16,522 nucleotides of DNA from JABMRF01 sp964584985 (GTDB taxonomy: Bacteria; Patescibacteriota; Patescibacteriia; UBA11705; JABHMO01). The notes under the pieces are model-generated. The model was not told the DNA's origin, did no database searches, and saw only the letters and a program-made list of their open reading frames with translations. Both the position numbers and the translations under genes were made by a program. The DNA is taken from the NCBI GenBank assembly GCA_964584985.1, contig CAZPBK010000017.1:1-16522 (forward strand), given 5' to 3'. Below are positions 5,951 through 12,042 of this stretch, piece by piece (position 1 is the stretch's first letter; each line of letters begins with the position of its first letter).

Positions 5951-7078
5951 ATGTATAAACTTATAAAAAAACAAAAACAAGCCAGACGTGGAGAGCTTAT
6001 AACCAGAAAAGGCGGAGTGCAAACTCCGTGTTTTATGCCGGTGGCCACCAAAGGTGCTCTTAAGACTTTATCGACTGAAGAAGTAAAGAAGCTAAATCCC
6101 AGTGTTGTTTTGGGTAATACTTATCATCTTATGTTACGCCCGGGAAGTCAGGCTATAAAAAAAATGGGTGGCTTGTCTGATTTTATGAATTGGCCCGGGC
6201 CTATTTTAACCGATTCAGGCGGATTTCAAGTCTTTTCTTTGTCCGGCATAAGGAAGATTTCTCAAAAAGGCGTGCGGTTTAATTCTCATTTGGATGGACA
6301 AGAATTTTTTCTTTCACCCGAAGAATCAATAAAAATTCAAAATAATATTGGCAGTGATATTATGATGGTTTTGGATGAGTGCGTGGAGTTGCCGGTTGAA
6401 CGAAAATATCTGACCGAATCAATTAAACTTACTTCAGATTGGGCCAGTAAATGTCGCGATTATTTTGACAAAAAGATTGCTTCAAAGGATAAAAAGAAAA
6501 ATCCTTTGCTTTTTGGTATTGTGCAAGGCGGTTTGGAGTTTGATTTGCGTAAAAAAAGTGCTGAAGATTTAATAAATATAGGATTTGACGGCTATGCCGT
6601 GGGCGGATTATCGGTTGGAGAGTCTGAACAAGATATGTATTCGGTTTTGGAGCAAGTTTGCCCTTTGCTGCCGGAGGATAAGCCTCGTTATTTAATGGGA
6701 GTCGGATATCCTCATCAAATAGTTGAAGCGGTTAAGTGCGGTATTGATATGTTTGATTGCGTGATTCCGGCCAGGGAGGCGCGCCATGGCCGATTGTATC
6801 AGTTTTCGGACAGCCGAGCCTGGAAAGATGAAATTAATCTTTTGGAAAAAGAAAAGTTTTATACAACTGTTAACGCCAAAGTTAAAAAATTTGAGTTCAA
6901 TTTGGAGCCGATAAGAAAGGAAAGTCAATTTGCGGAACTTAGAGAATATTCCAAAGCTTATTTACGTCATTTGTTTAAGGTGGAAGATCCCTTGGCTCAA
7001 AGATTGGCCACTTTGAATAATTTGGAATTTTATCTGCAAATGATGAAGTTATTGCGTCAAGCTATTGAAAAAAAATAA
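5951..7078 (+). CDS. tgt: tRNA-guanine transglycosylase, zinc-site-less form
   Basis: Bacterial Tgt exchanges G34 in GUN anticodons for preQ1, the committed step toward queuosine. The TIM-barrel landmarks are intact: TDSGGFQVFSL with D88, DECV with the Cys typical of preQ1-using enzymes, GGLSVGE, RYLMGVGYP and MFDCVIPAREARHG with the nucleophile D269. The length of 375 residues equals the E. coli enzyme. The oddity is the C-terminal zinc site: aligned through the flanking NAK...YSKAYLRHL and TLNNL segments, the three Cys and the His (E. coli C302, C304, C307, H333) are replaced by S325, F327, L330 and N356. The spacing from the third ligand to the His position (26 residues) is preserved, so this is substitution, not truncation or frameshift. 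It may be a metal-free but active Tgt or a repurposed paralog. It has its own promoter. Confidence 0.93.
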   Translation: MYKLIKKQKQARRGELITRKGGVQTPCFMPVATKGALKTLSTEEVKKLNPSVVLGNTYHLMLRPGSQAIKKMGGLSDFMNWPGPILTDSGGFQVFSLSGIRKISQKGVRFNSHLDGQEFFLSPEESIKIQNNIGSDIMMVLDECVELPVERKYLTESIKLTSDWASKCRDYFDKKIASKDKKKNPLLFGIVQGGLEFDLRKKSAEDLINIGFDGYAVGGLSVGESEQDMYSVLEQVCPLLPEDKPRYLMGVGYPHQIVEAVKCGIDMFDCVIPAREARHGRLYQFSDSRAWKDEINLLEKEKFYTTVNAKVKKFEFNLEPIRKESQFAELREYSKAYLRHLFKVEDPLAQRLATLNNLEFYLQMMKLLRQAIEKK

Positions 7079-7093
7079 TCTTTGTGTTAATAT
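7065..7093 (+). promoter_or_regulatory. Promoter of the 103-aa orphan gene
   Basis: TTGAAA (7065-7070) lies over the last codons of tgt, and TAATAT (7088-7093) follows with a 17-nt spacer. A transcript from near 7100 would carry the strong ribosome binding site at 7113-7123. Confidence 0.5.
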
Positions 7094-7127
7094 CGCTCTG
7101 TCGGTAAAAATCAAAAAAGGAGGAATT

Positions 7128-7439
7128 ATGGTGGAAATTATAGGTAGTAAATCCGAGGTCTACGAGGCAATGGTTCATTATGTTTGTAAGTCAAAAATGA
7201 GCAACAACAGTTTTCGTCTCGGTTTTTTCAGAGATTGGCCGGTTTTGATTGAAACGGCAAAAAAATACTTGCAGGACTATTGTCAAGAAAGTAAAGATTT
7301 TGCTTTGACCGAAGTTGTTCCGAACAGTCGAATAGTTGCCTGCGCCAAGTATATGCCCGGAAACTGGGAAGAAGCCAGCATTTCCGTAGAGGTGGTGAGT
7401 CATCCCTTAGTTTGTTCTGTTGACGAGGTTTTTATCTAA
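7128..7439 (+). CDS. Hypothetical protein, 103 aa (single-gene cassette)
   Basis: I do not recognise this protein. ATG 7128 is chosen as the start because a long Shine-Dalgarno tract (AAAAAAGGAGG, 7113-7123) lies 4 nt upstream; an in-frame TTG at 7065 would overlap tgt and has no ribosome binding site. The protein is soluble, with an N-terminal helix (SEVYEAMVHYVC), a central segment FRLGFFRDWPVLIETAKKYLQDYC, and a C-terminal strand-rich part ending SISVEVVSHPLVCSVDEVFI; it has four cysteines and no signal peptide or membrane span. As with the 105/107-aa pair, it is a short orphan with its own promoter, strong ribosome binding site and terminator, placed just after tgt. Confidence 0.7.
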   Translation: MVEIIGSKSEVYEAMVHYVCKSKMSNNSFRLGFFRDWPVLIETAKKYLQDYCQESKDFALTEVVPNSRIVACAKYMPGNWEEASISVEVVSHPLVCSVDEVFI

Positions 7440-7452
7440 ATAAAGAGTATAC

Positions 7453-7485
7453 AACTGTCAAAGTAGCGACTTTGGCAGTTTTTTT
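7453..7485 (+). terminator. Strong Rho-independent terminator
   Basis: A 12-bp stem AACTGTCAAAGT / ACTTTGGCAGTT (one T-G wobble) with an AGCG loop runs into a T tract, closing the 103-aa gene cassette. Confidence 0.92.
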
Positions 7486-7486
7486 G

Positions 7487-7514
7487 TTGCTAAAAAATAG
7501 ATTTTTGCTATAGT
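7487..7514 (+). promoter_or_regulatory. Candidate promoter of the lipoprotein/slipin operon
   Basis: TTGCTA (7487-7492) and TATAGT (7509-7514) are separated by 16 nt and lie just after the preceding terminator. The expected start near 7521 leaves a leader of about 20 nt before the first gene. Confidence 0.45.
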
Positions 7515-7541
7515 TAAAGTAGAATAATAATCGTTTTTTTT

Positions 7542-7862
7542 ATGCAGGAAGACAAATGGCTGGATCTTTTAGCCAAAGTGGAAAAACAATTTGGCTTTGA
7601 GGAAAAAGAAAAACAACCGCATCCGGAAATAGAAAAAGCGGAAATTGAAACCGTGGTTTTTGAATCTCCCTTGGGAAAAATGAAATTGGTTAGAACGGTA
7701 AAACCCAAAGTTGTGGATCGTCAAACTATTTACGCCAATCGTCCGGGCAGTGAAACCAGAGTGGATTATAAATACTCCGATGATGAATTTGTGGACGAAT
7801 TGGAAGTTTTTAAGTGGAATGATTTGCAAGAGGACTGGCAGCCGGCGGATTTAAATTTATAA
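7542..7862 (+). CDS. Small conserved-looking hypothetical protein, 106 aa
   Basis: This is a small, strongly acidic, soluble protein with an N-terminal amphipathic helix (KWLDLLAKVEKQFGFEEKEK), then alternating charged strands (ETVVFESPLGKMKLVRTVKPKVVDRQ, TRVDYKYSDDEFVDELEVFKW). There is no signal peptide, membrane span or cysteine. It has the look of the short lineage-restricted proteins common in Parcubacteria, but I cannot name a family. No Shine-Dalgarno site precedes the ATG. It heads a run of three close genes without terminators between them, 21 nt before the lipoprotein, so a link to the cell envelope is possible but is inference only. Confidence 0.65.
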   Translation: MQEDKWLDLLAKVEKQFGFEEKEKQPHPEIEKAEIETVVFESPLGKMKLVRTVKPKVVDRQTIYANRPGSETRVDYKYSDDEFVDELEVFKWNDLQEDWQPADLNL

Positions 7863-7883
7863 TCATTAAAATAAATAAGATTT

Positions 7884-8924
7884 ATGAAAAACTTTTTTTA
7901 TAAATTAGGGGTTGTTTTATTTGCCGGATTTTTAATATTGTTTTCAGTTTCCTGTACTCCGAATCCGCAAAGAAATGTTAATAAGATGATGGATAAACTA
8001 ATTGAACAAGAAAATTTTTTTGTGGATGGTGAAGCGGAGATTGAATCGAATTTTCCGGATATGAATTCAACTGTTGAGGAAAAAATGCAGCCCGGCCGGA
8101 TAAAGATTGATTTTTCCGGTGATTATAGTTTGGCTGAAGCAGCTTATAATTTAAAAACAAACTTGGATTATTGGGTTGGAAAACAGTTATTTAAAACTCA
8201 GGGAGTAATTAGGTTTGTTGAACAAGTTTTTTACCTTAAACTGGATCAAGTGTCGGATTTGCCGAAAACCAACTTGGCCTCTTTGCAAGGCAATTGGTAT
8301 AAATTTGATTTTAACAATTTGGCCGGTATGATTGATGGTTTTGGGAGCCAAGACCTTAAAGAAGATAAATTACTTCAACAAAAAAAGCTTTTTAAAAAAG
8401 CGGATTTTTTAAAAGTTGTTAAAGATTTAGGAGAAGATGAAATAAACGGAGTCAAGACTTATCATTACAAAGTCAAAGTGGATAAAGATGAATTGTATGA
8501 TTTTGTGATCAAGGCCACGGAAAAAATAGAGGAAAAAGATTTGGCTGAGGCTCAGAAAGAGCGGATTAAGGAAAAAATTGAAAAATATGCTCAAACAATG
8601 TTCGATCTCTGGATCAGCGAGAAAGATAAATTGCCGGTAAAGGTTAACTTTGACAATAGTTTTGATTCCTCGGTGAGAGGACAGGGAAAATATTCGGTTG
8701 ATTTGATTTTTAGTGACTATAACAAAAAGACAAACATTGAAAAACCTCAAAAAGTTCGGGAATTCAATATGGCGGATTTGTTTAATTATAATTTAACCGC
8801 AGAGTTCGATTCTCAACAAGAAGTTGATTTTGAGGAGCAATTAAAACAAATTGAAAATGTGGATACCGAAGAGTTGAATAAACAGTTGGAAAATCTTCAG
8901 CAACAAGTGGAACAATTTAAATAA
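7884..8924 (+). CDS. Predicted lipoprotein, 346 aa, possibly LolA/LppX-like fold
   Basis: The N-terminus is a lipoprotein signal: MKNFFYKL, a hydrophobic stretch (residues 9-20), then SVSC with the lipidated cysteine at 24. The -3 residue is Ser instead of the usual Leu, so the lipobox is slightly atypical. After C24TPNPQ come a helix (NVNKMMDKLIEQENF), long amphipathic strands, a Lys/Glu-rich central helix (FVIKATEKIEEKDLAEAQKERIKEKIEK) and strands SVRGQGKYSVDLIFSDYN, ending in a Gln/Glu-rich coiled coil (about residues 310-346). The order of strands with a final YSVDLIFSDYN motif recalls LolA/LppX-type half-barrel lipoproteins of Gram-positive bacteria; that fold is inferred, not shown. It would be anchored on the outer face of the membrane. 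It probably shares a transcript with the slipin gene that follows. Confidence 0.75.
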   Translation: MKNFFYKLGVVLFAGFLILFSVSCTPNPQRNVNKMMDKLIEQENFFVDGEAEIESNFPDMNSTVEEKMQPGRIKIDFSGDYSLAEAAYNLKTNLDYWVGKQLFKTQGVIRFVEQVFYLKLDQVSDLPKTNLASLQGNWYKFDFNNLAGMIDGFGSQDLKEDKLLQQKKLFKKADFLKVVKDLGEDEINGVKTYHYKVKVDKDELYDFVIKATEKIEEKDLAEAQKERIKEKIEKYAQTMFDLWISEKDKLPVKVNFDNSFDSSVRGQGKYSVDLIFSDYNKKTNIEKPQKVREFNMADLFNYNLTAEFDSQQEVDFEEQLKQIENVDTEELNKQLENLQQQVEQFK

Positions 8925-8968
8925 AATTACCAATTATTAAAATAAATTAATTATTAAAAAAAGAGTCT

Positions 8969-9730
8969 ATGGGTGGATATATTTTTCTGTTCGCCATAAT
9001 AATTTTTTTGCTTTTGATCAGTTTGAAGCAAATAAATCAGTATGAGCGTGGCGTGATGTTTACTTTGGGAAAATTTACCGGAATAAAACAGCCGGGCTGG
9101 AGAGTGGTTGTTCCCGTTTTTCAGTCAATAACCAAGGTTGATTTGCGAATCAAGGCCGTGGATGTTCCCGAGCAAAAGGCCATTACCAAAGATAACATCT
9201 CTGTTGGAGTAAACGCGGTTATTTATTACCGAGTTTCTGATTCTTCCAAAGCTATTTTGGAAGTGGAAAATTATTTTTATGCGGTTTCTCAGCTGGCGCA
9301 AACCACTATGCGTAATATTGTCGGCGAAGTGGAATTGGACGAGCTTTTAAGTGAACGCGATCGTCTTTCCGGAAGGATTAAGCAAATAGTGGACTCGTCA
9401 ACTGATCCTTGGGGGATAAAGGTAGATAATGTGGAATTAAAAGATGTTGTTTTACCTGAAGAAATGGAAAGAACCATTGCCAAACAAGCTGAAGCTGAAA
9501 GAGAAAAACGAGCGGTGATTATTAAGGCCGAGGGAGAATTGACCGCCGCGGAGAATATGTCCAAAGCGGCTCAAAAACTGGCAACTTCCACCGGAGCTTT
9601 GCATCTTCGTACTTTGCAGTCTTTGAATGATTTAAGTTCCGACCAATCAAACACCGTAGTTTTTGCTTTGCCGATTGAGATTTTACGAGCTTTTGAAGGA
9701 TTTAATCAAAAAGGTCAAAATTCCCAATAG
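8969..9730 (+). CDS. SPFH (stomatin/slipin family) membrane protein
   Basis: SPFH proteins oligomerise on the membrane and organise membrane microdomains or control proteases. Residues 3-19 form one N-terminal membrane segment (GYIFLFAIIIFLLLISL), followed by INQYERGVMFTLGKFTGIKQPGWRVVVPVFQSI, a standard stomatin opening. The SPFH core continues through KVDLRIKAVDVPEQ and NAVIYYRVSD to TTMRNIVGEVELDELLSERD, then PWGIKVDNVELKDVVLPEEM and a coiled coil (MERTIAKQAEAEREKRAVIIKAEGE). The 253-residue length fits bacterial slipins. The partner gene nfeD (STOPP), often beside slipins, is not present here; instead a lipoprotein precedes it by 44 nt. Confidence 0.93.
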   Translation: MGGYIFLFAIIIFLLLISLKQINQYERGVMFTLGKFTGIKQPGWRVVVPVFQSITKVDLRIKAVDVPEQKAITKDNISVGVNAVIYYRVSDSSKAILEVENYFYAVSQLAQTTMRNIVGEVELDELLSERDRLSGRIKQIVDSSTDPWGIKVDNVELKDVVLPEEMERTIAKQAEAEREKRAVIIKAEGELTAAENMSKAAQKLATSTGALHLRTLQSLNDLSSDQSNTVVFALPIEILRAFEGFNQKGQNSQ

Positions 9731-9751
9731 GAAAACAAGTTTAAAAAAACA

Positions 9752-9786
9752 AAAAAATATGCTTAAAACTATAAAGCATATTTTTT
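9752..9786 (+). terminator. Terminator after the slipin gene, possibly bidirectional
   Basis: AAAAAATATGCTT and AAGCATATTTTTT are perfectly complementary across a 9-nt loop, giving an A tract upstream and a U tract downstream, so it could act on either strand. Its T tract runs into the -35 of the next promoter. Confidence 0.85.
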
Positions 9787-9813
9787 GTAGTTTTAGATTA
9801 ATAATGATATAAT
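9785..9813 (+). promoter_or_regulatory. Promoter of the penicillin-binding protein gene
   Basis: TTGTAG (9785-9790) is followed after 17 nt by a perfect TATAAT (9808-9813). Transcription would start near 9820, giving a 40-nt leader. AAAGGAG at 9829-9835 in this leader is about 24 nt from the ATG, too far to serve the PBP start directly. Confidence 0.75.
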
Positions 9814-9859
9814 ATCCCTAAATCAAACAAAGGAGCTTTGTTGATATTTTTATTAAATT

Positions 9860-11824
9860 ATGTCGGTTTTAGTAAAGAAAAAAAAGAAAGTCAGATATTA
9901 TTCTTCAAACGGTTTTTCAGCCGGCAATAAAAAAGTCAAAGATTTAAGACTTAATGTTATTTTTATTTTTCTTCTTTTGTTTTCCGTTTTTATTGTGGCC
10001 AGATTATTTAAGCTTCAAGTCTTTGATCATGATTATTATATTGCTTTGGCCTCGGGTCAGCATGAGATTTTTAAGCAGCTTTACCCCGAACGAGGCGATA
10101 TTTATGTACAAGATGAACAAGGAGAATTGATTGCCGATGATCAAGCACTTTATCCGGTAGCCACCAATAAAATTATGTATTTGCTTTACGCCGTACCCAA
10201 AGATATAAAAGATAAAGAAGCGGTACTTCAGTCGTTAAAAGAGGTTTTTGGGGTAGCTTATCTGGATACTGAAGAAAAAAAACAAAATTTATTGCAAAAA
10301 AATTCAAAATTCAAAAAAAATAAAAAAGCGAAAGAAACGGAAAATGAACAAATTATTATGGATTTGACCGAGGAACAATTGGAAGAATTGGAAGAACAGG
10401 AAAAGATTAATCAAATGATCCAAGATTGGGAAGTGAAACTGGATAAAAAAGATGATCCTTATGAACCTTTAAAACATTTGGTGTCTGAAGAAAAAATAAA
10501 AAGACTGGAAGCTTATAATTTGAAAGGCATATATTGGACCAAAGAGATTACTCGTTATTATCCTGAAAAAAATATTGGCAGTCAATTGATCGGTTTTGTG
10601 GGCAAGCAAAGTGAAAACAATATGCTTAAAGGATATTACGGAATTGAAGGTTGCTATAATAAAAAGTTGGCCGGGGAGCCGGGTTTTTTACGATCAGAAC
10701 TGGATACTTTGGGACGATGGATAGCCGTGGCCGGCAAAGATTTTCGTCAAGCGGAAGATGGCCATGATTTGATTTTGACCGTGGAAAAGGCTGTGCAGTT
10801 TTACGCTTGCAAACAATTGAATAAAGCGGTTGAAAGATATGAGGCCGACGGTGGAAGTTTGCTGATTATGGATCCTCAATCCGGAGCGATTTTGGCATTG
10901 TGCAATTCTCCTGATTTTGATCCGAATCTTTATAATGAATGTGAAGATATGAGTGTTTTTAATAATAAAGTTGTTTCGGAAAGCTATGAGCCGGGGTCGG
11001 TTTTTAAACCAATAACCATGGCCGCGGCTTTGGATTTGGGAGAAGTGGGCCCTTTTACGGGATATGAAGATAAAGGAGAACTTCATATTGACGGACATAC
11101 CATAAAGAATTCCGATGAAAAAGCTCACGGTTGGCAAACCATGACCCAAGTCTTGGAAAAATCATTAAATACCGGTTCGGTTTTTGCAGCCCAAAAAGCC
11201 GGGATGAAAAATCTTCGTGAATATATTCAAAGATTTGGTTTTGGAGAAGAAACAGGGACCGGTCTTTGTCAAGAGCAAAAAGGTAATATTGTTTCTTTGG
11301 GGCATAAAGCGGATATTTATTTGGCTACCGCTTCTTTTGGTCAGGGAATAACGGTGACGCCCGTTCAGTTGGCCAGAGCTTTTGCCGCCATAGCCAATCA
11401 AGGAAAACTCTTACGTCCTTATGTGCTCAAGGAGATACAAAACAGCCAAGGTGAAGTAATTGAAAAAAATGAACCAAAAATTATTAGACAGGTTATTTCT
11501 CCTCAGACCGCTAAGATTTTGAGCAGCATGCTTATTTCCGTGGTAAATAATGGTCATGCGGACAAAGCCGGAGTGAAAGGGTATTTATTGGGCGGAAAGA
11601 CCGGTACGGCGCAAGTTGCTGACTTGGAAAAAGGCGGATATAGTGATAAAACCATTCATACCTTTGTTGGATCAGGGCCGTATGATGATCCGGTTTTTAC
11701 CATGGTTGTTAGATTGGATAATCCTAAAAAAGTTCAATATTCGGCGGACAGTGCCGCTCCTGTCTTTGGAGAGGTGGCTAAGTTTATTTTGGATTTTTAT
11801 GAGGTGCCGCCCGAGGTTGAATAA
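9860..11824 (+). CDS. ftsI: Class B penicillin-binding protein (FtsI/PBP2-like transpeptidase)
   Basis: This is a septal-type D,D-transpeptidase that cross-links peptidoglycan outside the membrane. A basic cytoplasmic tail (KKKKKVRYY) precedes one membrane helix (about residues 33-50), then the pedestal domain and the penicillin-binding domain. All three active-site motifs are present: SVFK (380-383, catalytic S380), SLN (435-437) and KTG (580-582). The 654 residues exceed typical FtsI partly because of a charged, low-complexity segment at about 138-200 (many Lys, Glu and Gln) in the pedestal. No transglycosylase domain is present, which fits class B. Between FtsI and the elongation PBP2, FtsI is favoured because murF follows and the single transmembrane N-terminus and dcw gene order agree. 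It has its own promoter, so it is uncoupled from ftsL, its usual upstream neighbour. Confidence 0.9.
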   Translation: MSVLVKKKKKVRYYSSNGFSAGNKKVKDLRLNVIFIFLLLFSVFIVARLFKLQVFDHDYYIALASGQHEIFKQLYPERGDIYVQDEQGELIADDQALYPVATNKIMYLLYAVPKDIKDKEAVLQSLKEVFGVAYLDTEEKKQNLLQKNSKFKKNKKAKETENEQIIMDLTEEQLEELEEQEKINQMIQDWEVKLDKKDDPYEPLKHLVSEEKIKRLEAYNLKGIYWTKEITRYYPEKNIGSQLIGFVGKQSENNMLKGYYGIEGCYNKKLAGEPGFLRSELDTLGRWIAVAGKDFRQAEDGHDLILTVEKAVQFYACKQLNKAVERYEADGGSLLIMDPQSGAILALCNSPDFDPNLYNECEDMSVFNNKVVSESYEPGSVFKPITMAAALDLGEVGPFTGYEDKGELHIDGHTIKNSDEKAHGWQTMTQVLEKSLNTGSVFAAQKAGMKNLREYIQRFGFGEETGTGLCQEQKGNIVSLGHKADIYLATASFGQGITVTPVQLARAFAAIANQGKLLRPYVLKEIQNSQGEVIEKNEPKIIRQVISPQTAKILSSMLISVVNNGHADKAGVKGYLLGGKTGTAQVADLEKGGYSDKTIHTFVGSGPYDDPVFTMVVRLDNPKKVQYSADSAAPVFGEVAKFILDFYEVPPEVE

Positions 11825-11862
11825 AAAGATGATGGGCAATACATCAAAAAATCAAGAAAAAA

Positions 11863-11928
11863 GATAAAGCAATAAACCAAAGATACTGTAGCGACGAAAC
11901 ATTGCTTTATCCAAAATTTCGGATAAAG
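11863..11928 (+). promoter_or_regulatory. Two mutually exclusive hairpins between the PBP gene and murF
   Basis: GATAAAGCAAT (11863-11873) is fully complementary to ATTGCTTTATC (11901-11911). The end of that same segment, CTTTATCC (11905-11912), is also fully complementary to GGATAAAG (11921-11928). The middle strand can therefore pair with either side, as in switch-like leaders. No T tract follows either stem, so this is not an ordinary terminator. It could protect the 3' end of the PBP mRNA, modulate read-through into murF, or be a remnant of a mobile repeat. Confidence 0.45.
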
Positions 11929-11973
11929 ATTCAATGCGAATTGCTTGGAGAACGAATTACCGCAAAAGTTTAA

Positions 11974-12002
11974 TTGAAATGAAATATCCAAATGTATATT
12001 AT
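11974..12002 (+). promoter_or_regulatory. Candidate promoter of murF
   Basis: TTGAAA (11974-11979) and TATTAT (11997-12002) are 17 nt apart. The predicted start near 12009 gives a leader of about 34 nt with no Shine-Dalgarno site. Read-through from the PBP gene is also possible, since no clear terminator lies between them. Confidence 0.5.
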
Positions 12003-12042
12003 ATAAATTAGATAATTATAAAAAATTGATAAGCTTAAAAAT

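Noticed and set aside
7065..7127. TTG at 7065 as start of the 103-aa gene
   Set aside because: It overlaps the end of tgt, has no ribosome binding site, and coincides with a -35-like TTGAAA; ATG 7128 has an excellent Shine-Dalgarno site.
9829..9950. Leader peptide from a TTG after AAAGGAG upstream of the PBP gene
   Set aside because: The frame is short, overlaps the PBP gene out of frame and shows no regulatory pattern such as a residue run or a terminator stem.
11797..11991. Minus-strand 64-codon frame across the PBP-murF spacer
   Set aside because: Its composition looks random (Phe-, Ser- and Cys-rich), half lies antisense to the PBP gene and the rest reflects the inverted repeats.
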